A DNA stretch of 64,000 nucleotides, from the NCBI RefSeq assembly GCF_030397575.1, contig NZ_JAPNXS010000009.1, forward strand, positions 62,001-126,000, in the 5' to 3' direction. The position numbers were made by a program, and so were the translations under genes. Below, in pieces: positions 37,953-47,968 of this stretch (positions are counted from its first letter, which is position 1; every line of letters begins with the position of its first letter). Below the pieces are notes generated by a model, which saw only the letters and a list, made by a program, of their open reading frames with translations, did no database searches and was not told where the DNA came from. This DNA comes from Psychromonas sp. 14N.309.X.WAT.B.A12. Lineage in GTDB: Bacteria > Pseudomonadota > Gammaproteobacteria > Enterobacterales > Psychromonadaceae.

Positions 37953-38930
37953 TTATTTAAATAAGCTTTTAGCATACTTATTTAAATTAGTTTCAATATA
38001 TATAAAAACCAAGTGCCCAACTATTAATGAACTAACTACCAGATATAATAGATAACTAAAAAGCTCTCCCGCCCCAAAAAAGTAAAGGTATATTTTATTG
38101 AAAACAACCAAGGTAAAAGTATGGGATAAATAAAGCGAATATGAGGAATTACCTAAATTATGTAAAAGTTTACCTAAAATACTTAGCTCAAAAACATTTA
38201 ATTTATTATTAATTAATAAACCTATATGGAAAATCAACCACATTGGTAAACCATAGATAATAAACCGATTAGACAACCCTGCGACATTAACTAACAATAG
38301 GAACAGTACTAAAACAGCTAATAAGCAGCTAATTTGTAAGTAGCTGTTAACTTTTTTATGATAAGCGATGTATGACAGAGTCCCCATCGCAAACTCTAGT
38401 AAGAATTGGTCAAAAAAGAAGTATATAGATGATGGGTGTAAATAACTTATCAATGGCAATAAGCACAATAAAGTTAATAGCCATATTTTATTTAACCTAC
38501 AAACAAGAATAAAAGAACAGATTAAATAAAAATAAAACTCATAAGATAACGTCCAACCATTTTGAATCAAATATTTACTTTCAGTAGGAATTAAAAAAAA
38601 TGATTCCAAAATAAGTGTTTTACCGCCACTGCTATTAACCATCGTAGGCACTAAAAAATAGGCAATTAAAGCAATTAAAGTAAAAAACCAATATAAAGGA
38701 ATAATCCTAAGCACTCTAGATTTTAAAAAATTCAAAACCTTGAAATTTTTATTATCCGTTACAAAACAAATAATAAACCCAGATATAATAAAAAACAGAT
38801 CAACACCTGACTCCCCAACATTAAAAATTGATGCGTCAGTTATATTATTTTGTACAGCCTTAATGGTTGAATGATAATAAACAACTAAAATGGCGGCAAT
38901 TCCACGTAAATATTGAATAGAATTAATCAT
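37953..38930 (-). CDS. Acyltransferase family 3, probable O-acetylase of the polysaccharide
   Basis: Multi-pass membrane enzyme (about ten helices) that probably transfers acetyl groups to a sugar. It starts INSIQYLRGIAAILVVYYHSTIKAV, with the catalytic-type His in YYHS, and has GVDLFFIISGFIICFVT at about 43-60, both hallmarks of the family. The frame begins three codons earlier with TTG, but ATG 38930 is the better start and overlaps the end of the Wzy-like gene by eight bases. The length is 325 aa. It is the last gene of the glycosyltransferase block and is followed by a terminator. Confidence 0.88.
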   Translation of the reverse strand: MINSIQYLRGIAAILVVYYHSTIKAVQNNITDASIFNVGESGVDLFFIISGFIICFVTDNKNFKVLNFLKSRVLRIIPLYWFFTLIALIAYFLVPTMVNSSGGKTLILESFFLIPTESKYLIQNGWTLSYEFYFYLICSFILVCRLNKIWLLTLLCLLPLISYLHPSSIYFFFDQFLLEFAMGTLSYIAYHKKVNSYLQISCLLAVLVLFLLLVNVAGLSNRFIIYGLPMWLIFHIGLLINNKLNVFELSILGKLLHNLGNSSYSLYLSHTFTLVVFNKIYLYFFGAGELFSYLLYLVVSSLIVGHLVFIYIETNLNKYAKSLFK

Positions 38931-40113
38931 GATGCTCAAATAAGTAAGGATTTAGAAAAGAAAACAGAAAAACTATTAACACCGCTTGTCCATCAGCCAT
39001 AAAAGTAATTACAAACAAACAATACAGATTAAACAGTAGGAGATTTATTGAAAACCTTTTACTTGAATAACTAAAAAAAGATAGCACGGCAGCCCATAAT
39101 AAGTGTAAGAAAAGGCCAATAACTCCATATTTTACAGACATGTCCATATAAAAATTGTGCGCACCATTATTAAGGCGTTGGTCAGCATAAAACTGACCCA
39201 TAAACTCAGTTATCCTATCGGCACCAATACCAAAAAAGAAATTGTCTCTAATGATTTGATAGGCATTAATTAATAAGCTCTCTCTATGCATATTAGATGT
39301 AAAAAGAGCCAATTTTTCATCTAAAAAGTAACTTTCATAAATCTTACCATCAATAAAATCACTCGCTTGAGTCAAAAGATAAGGGATAAATAACATAGTA
39401 AATCCAGTTAAAAATATCACAGCTCCTTTAAGTTTTGGTTTAGCAATCACCACTCTTATTGAAGCGACTAATATAATCACTAAAATAACTCCCAATACCC
39501 CCTTCCGCTCCATTGACAAACTAAGTGGTATTAAGCTCATCGCAAAATAGATCCAATATCTACGTTCACTAGAGCTATTAGCTTTTAATAATAACAGTAC
39601 TGTTAATAAGCCAAAGGCATACTTACCATCAGAAGCAAGTTTATAACGTGTAAAATGCCCTAAAGAAAAGTGATAAAAAATGGTATATAAAGCGGATAGA
39701 GCAAGAAATATTAACATCCATTTGAAGAAGGCTTTACTATCCCACTGAGTATAAATTGAAGCAATTCCCAAGTAAAAACATACCCATAAGAACTGAATGG
39801 ACTCTTTAACTGAACTAGCAGTGTTCTCTAAAAGCATTCCCTGAACAATAATATAGCCAACTAACAACCACATTGGTAAGAACTTGACTTGAAAGAACTT
39901 TAAATAAAATTTAGGAAAAATAAGCAATGTCAGAAAAAGAGTAACTGCACAAACTAAGTCAGCAATTCTTAGCGTTGCACCAAAGACATGGTAACGAAAC
40001 ATAGAGAAATATAAAGGCAAGATAGACGCAGCTAAAATAGTTAACATGCGTTTATATTTGAGCATAGTTGGTGTTTCTAAATATATTTTGTGTAAAGCTA
40101 CTTCAGGTATCAT
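38923..40113 (-). CDS. Wzy-like O-antigen/exopolysaccharide polymerase
   Basis: 396 aa with about ten hydrophobic helices and one larger periplasmic loop containing NMHRESLLINAYQIIRDNFFFGIGADRITEFMGQF...NGAHNFYMDMSVKYGVIGLFLHLLW. The RE-x-L and GxGxxxF...HNxY pattern is the O-antigen ligase/polymerase (Wzy_C) signature. In this Wzx/Wzy context polymerase is more likely than ligase, but sequence cannot decide. It overlaps the preceding glycosyltransferase by four bases (ATGA). Confidence 0.78.
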   Translation of the reverse strand: MIPEVALHKIYLETPTMLKYKRMLTILAASILPLYFSMFRYHVFGATLRIADLVCAVTLFLTLLIFPKFYLKFFQVKFLPMWLLVGYIIVQGMLLENTASSVKESIQFLWVCFYLGIASIYTQWDSKAFFKWMLIFLALSALYTIFYHFSLGHFTRYKLASDGKYAFGLLTVLLLLKANSSSERRYWIYFAMSLIPLSLSMERKGVLGVILVIILVASIRVVIAKPKLKGAVIFLTGFTMLFIPYLLTQASDFIDGKIYESYFLDEKLALFTSNMHRESLLINAYQIIRDNFFFGIGADRITEFMGQFYADQRLNNGAHNFYMDMSVKYGVIGLFLHLLWAAVLSFFSYSSKRFSINLLLFNLYCLFVITFMADGQAVLIVFLFSFLNPYLFEHHD

Positions 40114-41141
40114 TTCATATTTCCATTATAAAAACGCTGATACATTAATGCAGTATTTTCAGCAGAAAAATATTGCGCTTTCTGCAATGAAGCTAAAGAC
40201 ATTTTAACGTACAGCTCTCCCGATCCTTTAATATCTGTAATTAATGCTAGTAGCTTTTCAACATCAGCAACATTAAACAAAGCCTCTTTTGATACGATAT
40301 CATTAAGTCCTTCAACATTTGTCGCTAAACATGGAAGACCTGCGGCCATAGCTTCAACTGCAGCCAGCCCAAACCCTTCCCAATTTGATGATTGCACATA
40401 AAGATCTAAGGATTCTAAAAACTCAGGAATATTATTAACTTGCCCATAAAAATAAACCTTATCCGAGACACCAATTTCATTAGCGTAAGATTCAAGCTGT
40501 GAACGTAACTCGCCATCTCCAGCTAAATGGAGTTCGCAATGACTGTCTAACAATTTAATACAATCTATTAGTGTTTTAATGTCTTTTTGAGGATGAAGAC
40601 GACCGACCATACCTATTTTAAATTGCTTGTTTTCAAGGGGTAGCTCTTTGCGTTTTAATGAAAATCGACTTAAATCTATCCCATTGCATATAACCTCAGT
40701 CTTATTAGAAGACCAATTTAAATCCCTTAATAGAGCATTTTGAACGCCGTTAGAAATACAAGCAGTTTTTTTAAATTTACGAAAGAGTAGACTTTCCAGC
40801 GTTTTAATAAAAAGAATATCACGACGTCGGTAATGTGGATTATGCTCAGTAATAACTGTAGGTGTCGACGTTAGTAATGCGATATACAATGACGGAAAAA
40901 GATGTGCATGCACTAAATCTGCTGCATTCATACGTTTAATAACACCACGTAAACCGATATCACGCTTATGGTAAACACTTATCCCTAATTGCTTTAACTC
41001 GTCAACATACTCATTCTCACCTCGAGTAAGAATCACTTCAAACTGGAAATCGTCTTTTTGTAAAGTCATTAGGTCAACTAACAAGCGCTGGACACCGCCC
41101 AGGCGTTGAAGGTCATTGGTGATATGTACTATTTTTTTCAT
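40110..41141 (-). CDS. Glycosyltransferase, GT4 family
   Basis: Cytoplasmic GT-B enzyme of 343 aa. The N-terminal part has HITNDLQRLGGVQRLLVDLM (the glycine-rich acceptor loop). The C-terminal part has KIGMVGRLHPQKDIKTLIDC and the donor-binding signature SNWEGFGLAAVEAMAAGLPCLATNVEGLNDIV, with the E-x7-E motif. It retains anomeric configuration by family rule; sugar and linkage are unknown. AAGG precedes the ATG, and it overlaps both neighbours by four bases. Confidence 0.9.
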   Translation of the reverse strand: MKKIVHITNDLQRLGGVQRLLVDLMTLQKDDFQFEVILTRGENEYVDELKQLGISVYHKRDIGLRGVIKRMNAADLVHAHLFPSLYIALLTSTPTVITEHNPHYRRRDILFIKTLESLLFRKFKKTACISNGVQNALLRDLNWSSNKTEVICNGIDLSRFSLKRKELPLENKQFKIGMVGRLHPQKDIKTLIDCIKLLDSHCELHLAGDGELRSQLESYANEIGVSDKVYFYGQVNNIPEFLESLDLYVQSSNWEGFGLAAVEAMAAGLPCLATNVEGLNDIVSKEALFNVADVEKLLALITDIKGSGELYVKMSLASLQKAQYFSAENTALMYQRFYNGNMK

Positions 41142-41713
41142 TTTGGAGCCTTATTAATAAACTCATCACTGCATAAATGAATTGAATATTGGTGAATATC
41201 ATCGACCTTCTTGATCACCTTCGCAGGTGAACCGACAACAACAGCACTTTCTTCAATATCTTTAACTGCGACAGTTCCAGCACCTAACACAACATTGTTA
41301 CCAATGACAATATCACCGACAATATTTGTATTTGGGCCAATGTAGACATTATCGCCAATCGTCGCAGCAATGCTGTTATTCATAGCTCCAATAGACACAA
41401 ACTGGAGTAAACTGCAATTATTACCAATTGTTGTCTTCGCATTTACAACAATATTTCCATGCGGGATGTATAAGCCATATCCGATCGACACTTTAGGGCT
41501 TAGTTGAACATTCACTTTTCTACCCAAACCTGCTTTTAATAATTTAAAAAAACACGATATAAAGTAATTATTAGCCTGTGTCATTCTCAAGTAAACTTGA
41601 AAGCGAAAATAAGGATTTTTCATTAATAACTTAACAAATATTTTTAAATCGCATTCCCCTTCATAGCGAAATAAATCACTCCGGATAAATGCAATCGGAC
41701 TATGGTTTTTCAT
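41138..41713 (-). CDS. Serine-acetyltransferase-like hexapeptide acetyltransferase
   Basis: Left-handed beta-helix acyltransferase of 191 aa. N-terminal SPIAFIRSDLFRYEGECDLKIF is like the short CysE/WcaB-type start, followed by hexapeptide repeats (VSIGYGLYIPHGNIVVNAKTTIGNN, IGDNVYIGPNTNIVGDIVIGNNVVLGAGTVAVKDI) and a final VVGSPAKVIKKVD. The probable role is O-acetylation of a sugar in the polymer. ATG 41713 sits in a TAATG overlap with the upstream gene; a TTG eight codons earlier is less likely. Confidence 0.85.
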   Translation of the reverse strand: MKNHSPIAFIRSDLFRYEGECDLKIFVKLLMKNPYFRFQVYLRMTQANNYFISCFFKLLKAGLGRKVNVQLSPKVSIGYGLYIPHGNIVVNAKTTIGNNCSLLQFVSIGAMNNSIAATIGDNVYIGPNTNIVGDIVIGNNVVLGAGTVAVKDIEESAVVVGSPAKVIKKVDDIHQYSIHLCSDEFINKAPK

Positions 41714-42651
41714 TATAAAAATTTCCCTATCGAGCAAATAAATTGTGAAAATTTAAATTTAAATTTAACCATTAATGAATGATTAAATTGCTTTAATAAC
41801 GGAGTAAAAGATAAATTGATTTTCTTGCACTGTTTAAAGAAATGGCGACGATCACTACGATCTTTAATTGTAAAACCTTTAAGGCTAACCAAAAACGAAT
41901 ATCTAACAACCTGACTAACTACTTCAGCTTTATCTTGAAAACACTCAATTGTAGAATTTGTTGAATTAACTAAGTTAAGTAAAAGGTTAGAGTAACTCGA
42001 CGTTCTGCCGCTGGTTGTTGAACCTTCACGTTTTCTATAAAATACTAAACAACTCGATAAGCGTAAGGTGCTTTTTGCTTCTGAAAATGCATGTACGTTA
42101 TAAAATATGTCTTCAAAAATCACCCCTTCAGGAAAGCGTAACTCCTCAACAATGGATTTTTTGTATAACCTTGTCCAAACAAAAAAACCATAATGAAAAG
42201 GATTTAAGTTTGAAGAAGGTAACTCGGTAATATCAGTTTTACTAACTTCAGGTAACGTTTCCTTAAACTCTTCAAAGGTAAATTCAATAATGTCATATTG
42301 TGCAGCAAGCGCATAAGGGCGTAAAGCTTCCCAGTAATAGGGAGAAATAGCATCGTCAGAATCAATAAAACCAATATATTCGCCTTGAGCAATAGCTAAT
42401 GCGACATTTCGAGCGGCTGCTTGGCCTTGGTTAACAGACTGCTTAATAATTTTATATTGAAATTTAATCAGTTCAGCGTGTTCGCTGAGGAACTGCTCAC
42501 AAACCAGGATAGATTGTTCAGGGCAACAATCATCAACAAAAACAACTTCTACTTGCTCACTATTAACACCGTCTAATAGACTCTTCATTAGCTCAGGCAA
42601 ATAAGCAGCCACTTTATAAACGGGACAAATCAGTGATACGCTAACTGTCAT
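41713..42651 (-). CDS. Glycosyltransferase, GT2 family
   Basis: GT-A fold, inverting family, 312 aa. MTVSVSLICPVYKVAAYLPELMKSLL is the usual start, then VEVVFVDDCCPEQS, GQAAARNVALAIAQGEYIGFIDSDDAISPYYWE (the DxD motif in DSDD), and FPEGVIFEDIFYN, with the catalytic base Asp in the ED motif. ATG 42651 has AGGG eight bases upstream and is preferred to the GTG three codons earlier. It overlaps the following gene at TAATG. Confidence 0.88.
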   Translation of the reverse strand: MTVSVSLICPVYKVAAYLPELMKSLLDGVNSEQVEVVFVDDCCPEQSILVCEQFLSEHAELIKFQYKIIKQSVNQGQAAARNVALAIAQGEYIGFIDSDDAISPYYWEALRPYALAAQYDIIEFTFEEFKETLPEVSKTDITELPSSNLNPFHYGFFVWTRLYKKSIVEELRFPEGVIFEDIFYNVHAFSEAKSTLRLSSCLVFYRKREGSTTSGRTSSYSNLLLNLVNSTNSTIECFQDKAEVVSQVVRYSFLVSLKGFTIKDRSDRRHFFKQCKKINLSFTPLLKQFNHSLMVKFKFKFSQFICSIGKFL

Positions 42652-42652
42652 T

Positions 42653-43762
42653 TTAAACACCCTGCTTTGGCTTTAATACACCATATTCTTCAGCATAGCT
42701 GGTTAGCATGACAGGTAATGAATACTTTTGTTTATATAGCGTATAAGCAGCTAATCCATGATCAACAACCTTTTGTTTATCATCGACATATTCAATCATT
42801 GATTGAGCCATGATTTTAGCATCTCTTATTGGCACTAAGTATCCAGATTTTTGTTCGATAATTAATTCAGAACACCCTCCAACATCAGAAGTTACTACGG
42901 CTTTTTTACAAGCCATTGCTTCAATAATACTGCGTGGCAGTCCTTCCCAAAAACTAGATAAAATAAATACATCTGCTTCCGCTAACTTGTCAGCAAAGTT
43001 ATCCACCACACCACAAAAATGGATCATACCTTCAGGAAAGTCAGCAAAGCGTGCTTTTACTTCTGATTCATATTGACCATCACCATAAATACTCAGTGTA
43101 AAAGCTTTATTCGCAGCTAACAGCTGATGACAAGCAGCAGATAAAGTCACATAGTCTTTTTGATCTTCAAAACGAGCGGCTGTAATAAAATGCACCGGTT
43201 TATCGGTTAATTGCCACGTATTATTCTCTTTGCCTAACATCCCGTTACGGATCACTAATAATTTTTTATCTGGCACGCCGATACGTAAATATTCATTTTT
43301 ATCGAATTCACACACACCAATAATTTTGGAAGGCAAAATAGACAACATTTTTTCAATTAGCTGATACTTTTTATACCCTTTGTTTTCTGGGGTGTTAACA
43401 AAAGGTACACCGTGCGGCACATAATAAGAACGTTTAAAGGTTAACATCGCCGCCATACGCCCTAATGCACCAATTTTGGCAGTGTGCCATGAACAAACCT
43501 GTGGCTTTTCACATAAAATTAACCGCACCAACTTCAATAAAGAAAAAAGATCACTTAACGGACTCACTTCTCTTTTTAAATCAGTCAATGCATGCACTTT
43601 AAAACCAGAGTCACGTAACTTGTCTATTGCTTCACCGTTACCACCAATGGCATAAACGACCTCTGCACCTTCCTTGCGAAATTTTTCACCAATTTGGCAA
43701 ATATGTTTAAATGAACCAGATACAATAGTATCCGAACGTGTCATGCCAATTAAAACTTTCAT
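42653..43762 (-). CDS. Glycosyltransferase, GT4 family
   Basis: 369 aa, GT-B fold. N-terminal VLIGMTRSDTIVSGSFKHICQIGEKFRKEGAEVVYAIGG and the C-terminal donor site LSSFWEGLPRSIIEAMACKKAVVTSDVGGCSELI identify the family. KPQVCSWHTAKIGALGRMAAMLTFKRSYYVPHGV resembles enzymes such as WbpH-like and Pse/CapM-type transferases of surface glycans. The acceptor is unknown. ATGA overlap with the next GT4 gene upstream; AGGG eight bases before its start. Confidence 0.9.
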   Translation of the reverse strand: MKVLIGMTRSDTIVSGSFKHICQIGEKFRKEGAEVVYAIGGNGEAIDKLRDSGFKVHALTDLKREVSPLSDLFSLLKLVRLILCEKPQVCSWHTAKIGALGRMAAMLTFKRSYYVPHGVPFVNTPENKGYKKYQLIEKMLSILPSKIIGVCEFDKNEYLRIGVPDKKLLVIRNGMLGKENNTWQLTDKPVHFITAARFEDQKDYVTLSAACHQLLAANKAFTLSIYGDGQYESEVKARFADFPEGMIHFCGVVDNFADKLAEADVFILSSFWEGLPRSIIEAMACKKAVVTSDVGGCSELIIEQKSGYLVPIRDAKIMAQSMIEYVDDKQKVVDHGLAAYTLYKQKYSLPVMLTSYAEEYGVLKPKQGV

Positions 43763-44919
43763 TTATTTGTCCCTGTTAATTTTTTATAAAGTGCTAAATA
43801 TTGTTCTGCGATGACCTCGACGGTAAAGTTGTCTGCTATTAACTGAGCAGAAAAATGCTTAACAGACTCAGTATTTTGCTTATGTAATTGAATCCCTTTT
43901 ATTGTGCTATTTTTAATATCTTCTGCTTTAAAAGAATCTGATATATAACCGTTTTTCCCAGGGTATATCGCATCACTGGCCCCACTCACTGGCGTAGAAA
44001 CAAGTACCTTACCCGCTAATAAAGCCTCTAATAATGAATTTGAAAACCCTTCAGCCTCAGAAGCATTAACAAACACATCAAATTGCTGTATGAATACAAC
44101 GGGGTCGTTCACTTCACCATGGAACGTCACCTTGCTGCCTAAACCTTGCTGTTTAATATAATCTTTAGCAGAGGCTAAAACACTACCACTGCCAATCAAA
44201 TGAAAATGTATATTTGTATGTTCGGCTACTAACAATGCAAATGATTCCATTAATACATCAACTTTTTTAATGTTTTCCAATCGTCCATGATAAAACAGGT
44301 TAATCACATCATTAGCTTTTTGTATTGGCTGTTCAGTGTACTGCTGCATATCGATCAAGTTAGTATCAATGCTATTTGGTATATTAATAATGTTATTAAA
44401 CCCAAAATCTTTACAGTTCTGAGCAATAACATCGGTGATAGCCACCACAGTAGGGTTAGTTTTCAACACAAAGTCAGCCATGATTGGTCCAACAAATTTT
44501 TTAGCTTTTAATGCATTAAAATCCATAAACTGATTGGAGTTGCCCACTTTAATAGAAATTTTTTTCTTAAATAAACGAGCAAAACAACAACCAACAAAAG
44601 CCCCAAATTTCCCCTGGTGACAATGAATAACATCAAATTGTTTATGGTTAAAAACTCCCCATACGAGAACTCTCAACAACCAATAAGCAGAGAAAGGCAA
44701 CCAACGCCCCAATAAGTCAGGCGCTATAGGTGAATACAAACGCCTTACAGGCACTCCATTTAACACCTCTTTTGCCTTGCCTTTGTGCTGCTGGCGTGAA
44801 GTTAGGATTTGTATCTCTAAGCCTTTATTTCTCAAACCTTTAGATATACGACCACATTGTTTCTCCGCCCCACCAAAAACATCAGGCATATACTGGCAAG
44901 TAAGCATTAATATTTTCAT
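43759..44919 (-). CDS. Glycosyltransferase, GT4 family
   Basis: 386 aa, GT-B fold. MLTCQYMPDVFGGAEKQCGRISKGL is the acceptor-loop start, LFYHGRLENIKKVDVLMESFALL opens the donor domain, and FVNASEAEGFSNSLLEALLAGKVLVSTPVSGASDAI holds the E-x7-E motif. It overlaps the acyltransferase gene upstream by four bases (ATGA), so this block is translated as one unit. Specific sugar unknown. Confidence 0.9.
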   Translation of the reverse strand: MKILMLTCQYMPDVFGGAEKQCGRISKGLRNKGLEIQILTSRQQHKGKAKEVLNGVPVRRLYSPIAPDLLGRWLPFSAYWLLRVLVWGVFNHKQFDVIHCHQGKFGAFVGCCFARLFKKKISIKVGNSNQFMDFNALKAKKFVGPIMADFVLKTNPTVVAITDVIAQNCKDFGFNNIINIPNSIDTNLIDMQQYTEQPIQKANDVINLFYHGRLENIKKVDVLMESFALLVAEHTNIHFHLIGSGSVLASAKDYIKQQGLGSKVTFHGEVNDPVVFIQQFDVFVNASEAEGFSNSLLEALLAGKVLVSTPVSGASDAIYPGKNGYISDSFKAEDIKNSTIKGIQLHKQNTESVKHFSAQLIADNFTVEVIAEQYLALYKKLTGTNK

Positions 44920-45959
44920 TTAATCACAAACCTTTTCATATATAGATTTAAATTTCTTTCTACTAACGAATACACAATGCACCCAAAAAGTATTGAAATA
45001 AGCGTAATAACTCCCCAAACAATAACGATAGGGATATTGATAAACTCAACGATAGGTATTTTCTTAAACACCCCACTTAACACCATGATTGGAAACATAT
45101 GGAACAAGTAGATTGAATAAGATGCATCACCTAAATAAATAAATAAATTAGGAACTTTACAATCACGTATTGGGCAGTAAAAAACAGCAATAACAAAAAT
45201 AGAGATAGCAATAGGAGCTCGTGAAATAAGAGAGGTGTAATGCCATAACCAAGTAGAATAGAAAAATAATGATAGCCAGATCAATGCGATTAGTAGCAAA
45301 GCATACACCTGCATTTTAGTGATAGTAAAACCAGCTAAATAAAACCTAGCTAACCAACCACCTACTACAAATTCGAATAAGATAGGGTTTTGCAATAAAG
45401 CAAACAAAGCTAAATTAGAATTTACAATACCCGAAATAATCCATAATAAAGCAATAATACCTGTGATTAGCTCTAGCCTTTTATTTTTTGTTATGATGAG
45501 ACAAATCCCAAATAAGCTATAAAATAGAATTTCGTAATTTAAAGTCCACCCTATCTTCAAGAAAGGTGCCAGGCTTCCATCTGTATAGTGGGGTATTAAT
45601 AACAAAGAGTATAAGACGTGTTTCCACTCAAAAACTGCTGAAGTACCTGGTAAAATCGCAATGACACCCATAAAGAAAATAGCAACAAACCAAATAGGAT
45701 AAATTCTAACGGCTCGTTTTTTTATATAGAGCCATAAATCACTTGAATGACGAGAGGTATAAAAAATAATAAACCCAGACAACACAAAAAAAACATCTAC
45801 ACCTATCGCACCAATTTTTACAAACTGGTTTTCAGCTAACCAAAATGGATGATCAGCGCCTAACTCTGATGCACGCTTAATAATTAAACCATGAACATGA
45901 TAAGCTACTACAACAACTGCAGCTATCCCTCTCAAAAATTGCAATGTTAATAGTTTCAT
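44916..45959 (-). CDS. Acyltransferase family 3, second copy
   Basis: 347 aa, about ten membrane helices. It starts LLTLQFLRGIAAVVVVAYHVHGLI, then GAIGVDVFFVLSGFIIFYTSRHSS and KRAVRIYPIWFVAIF, the conserved family blocks. It is distinct in sequence from the other acyltransferase of the locus (37953-38930), so the polymer may carry two acyl decorations or two polymers are made. AAGGG lies close before the ATG. Confidence 0.9.
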   Translation of the reverse strand: MKLLTLQFLRGIAAVVVVAYHVHGLIIKRASELGADHPFWLAENQFVKIGAIGVDVFFVLSGFIIFYTSRHSSDLWLYIKKRAVRIYPIWFVAIFFMGVIAILPGTSAVFEWKHVLYSLLLIPHYTDGSLAPFLKIGWTLNYEILFYSLFGICLIITKNKRLELITGIIALLWIISGIVNSNLALFALLQNPILFEFVVGGWLARFYLAGFTITKMQVYALLLIALIWLSLFFYSTWLWHYTSLISRAPIAISIFVIAVFYCPIRDCKVPNLFIYLGDASYSIYLFHMFPIMVLSGVFKKIPIVEFINIPIVIVWGVITLISILFGCIVYSLVERNLNLYMKRFVIK

Positions 45960-46018
45960 AGTTCCCTTACATCCATTTGTCTTTCAAAATACATTCCTAA
46001 ATTTGTCAAACTTAACAA

Positions 46019-47464
46019 TCATTTTCGTAATTTTTTTATATTTAAAATAATTTCTGATGTTTTTTTAGGAAAAACAAAACGATAAAACAATGCGTATACA
46101 CCACACCCAACTCCAACACTCACAATAACTTTTATAAGCGGTTCAAAAGTATTTAAAGATGTTTGTAAACAAATATATACCACTCCCCCCATAAACAAAG
46201 CTGATACAAACGAAGGGGTAATACTCTTAATGATACGAGCTACTGAAAACGAAAATTTTCTATTTAAAATTAATAACATAATGAAACTTATTAATGTTGC
46301 GACTACAACATTTGCATACGCTACATAGTAAATAGAGAATTGAGAAGAGATACTAACTAACGTAATAATCACAATAAATTCAATAATACGAATTCTAAAT
46401 GGGATATGTGAGTTGTGTGAAGCGTGGCAAAGTTGAGAGAAAAAATAGTTTAGTGATGCACTCACTCCACCTAGACATAAAATAGAAAATATGACCCCGC
46501 TGATTTCCCATTGCTTTCCGAAAATTAAATTTACTATATCAGAGCCAATAACCAGTGCCCCGATAAAAGCAGGAAAAGAAAATAGAGCGGCTGTATTAAT
46601 GAAGTTTAAATAGCATTCTTCAAGTTTGATTGGCGAATCTTTTAAATTAGCAAAAGCTGAAAAGGAGACATCAACAATGGGTTTAATGGTAAATTGCACA
46701 ATAGCATCCAACAACTTACTTGCGATCTTTAAATGCCCCAATACAGCCACACCTAGAAAGTAGCCAACAATTAATTCGATAAACCTAAAAATACTTTTAC
46801 CTATTAACGAACTTAAAAGAATTGGCTGCCCTTGCTTTAATATATCAATCAGATTTAAATAAGAAGCATTAAAGCTAGGACGCCATTTGACACTTCTCCA
46901 GACTAAAAATAATAGAATCGCAGTTGAGATAACCTTTTGGATAATTAAACTATAAAAACCAAAATCATGATAAGCAAGATAGATGGCTACGGCTCCCGAA
47001 AAAACTGCTGAGCATAATAAACGAATAGCCAGAGCTTTGAACTTAAACTCTCTTCTTAATATACCTTCAGGCGTTGAGGATAATGCCTGCATTAAAGGTA
47101 CAACAGAAAGTATTTGTAATGAGATAGCCAAGCCAGGAGCATCAAAAACCAACTCTAAATAAGACGATAAAATAACGAATAAAAAACAAGTAATAAGACC
47201 AAGTAATAATGTCGCTATAAAAGTACTATTTTCAATTATGTCATCATTAGTTTTTGTATTTCGCACTACGACTTCAACTAACCCATATCGTACGATGACG
47301 TTACTTAACTCAACAAAAACAATAGCGAGAGCAGCAGTCCCAAAATCAATAGGTGTTAGAATATGAGACAAAATTACAAATATGATCAGACCTGAAGCTT
47401 GATAAGATGAATTACCTATCAAGCTCCAGATTGAGCCATTTAAAATTTGTTTTGTTAAAGTCAT
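46019..47464 (-). CDS. Wzx-type polysaccharide flippase
   Basis: 481 aa with 12-14 hydrophobic helices. It starts LTKQILNGSIWSLIGNSSYQASGLIIFVILSHILTPIDFGTAALAIVFVELSNVIVRYGL, the pattern of the polysaccharide transport family, with the LTPxDFG motif. It moves the lipid-linked repeat unit across the inner membrane. It is separated by 500 bases from a second flippase gene, and is at the head of the block with acyltransferases, GT4s and Wzy. Confidence 0.88.
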   Translation of the reverse strand: MTLTKQILNGSIWSLIGNSSYQASGLIIFVILSHILTPIDFGTAALAIVFVELSNVIVRYGLVEVVVRNTKTNDDIIENSTFIATLLLGLITCFLFVILSSYLELVFDAPGLAISLQILSVVPLMQALSSTPEGILRREFKFKALAIRLLCSAVFSGAVAIYLAYHDFGFYSLIIQKVISTAILLFLVWRSVKWRPSFNASYLNLIDILKQGQPILLSSLIGKSIFRFIELIVGYFLGVAVLGHLKIASKLLDAIVQFTIKPIVDVSFSAFANLKDSPIKLEECYLNFINTAALFSFPAFIGALVIGSDIVNLIFGKQWEISGVIFSILCLGGVSASLNYFFSQLCHASHNSHIPFRIRIIEFIVIITLVSISSQFSIYYVAYANVVVATLISFIMLLILNRKFSFSVARIIKSITPSFVSALFMGGVVYICLQTSLNTFEPLIKVIVSVGVGCGVYALFYRFVFPKKTSEIILNIKKLRK

Positions 47465-47968
47465 ATATGCCGCTTTAAATTATGTTGATGAAACCAACAC
47501 GATCATTTAAGAATTATGATGTTTGCTTTTTCAAGTTTCTTTAAAAAATTTTAACGTTTATAAAGAAAAGTACTTCATTTTAAAATATCAAAAGTACCGA
47601 ATAAAAAATATAAAATTGCCATTCAACAGATAATAACCAAATATGTTATAGCCATTTTTCATGAGTAATAAAATCCAAATAACCAAACTCTAACCAATAA
47701 ATATTAGAAAAAATCTAATACTGCACATTACATATTCACTAAGAAGATTATAATGGTCAGTTGTAATGCTTCCTCCTCTAAATTAGCAGTATTAAATCAA
47801 ACAAAACTGAGGAATAAATATCACAAAAAACATAAAATCTAAAAAATTAAATATCTTTTTCCAGCCCCCCCTTAAAAATAATACTAGTTACTAAAAGGCT
47901 ATAAATGGCAAACAACATTCATATAATATTAAGTTATCAAACACTATCATTTAGACCTTAAATTTTAA
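47465..47968. other. AT-rich gap between the two flippase genes
   Basis: Just over 500 bases with a very high AT content. I see no ORF, no clear terminator and no repeat copy. It must hold the promoter of the block running from 47464 down to 37953. It may be a joint between two separately acquired segments. Confidence 0.5.
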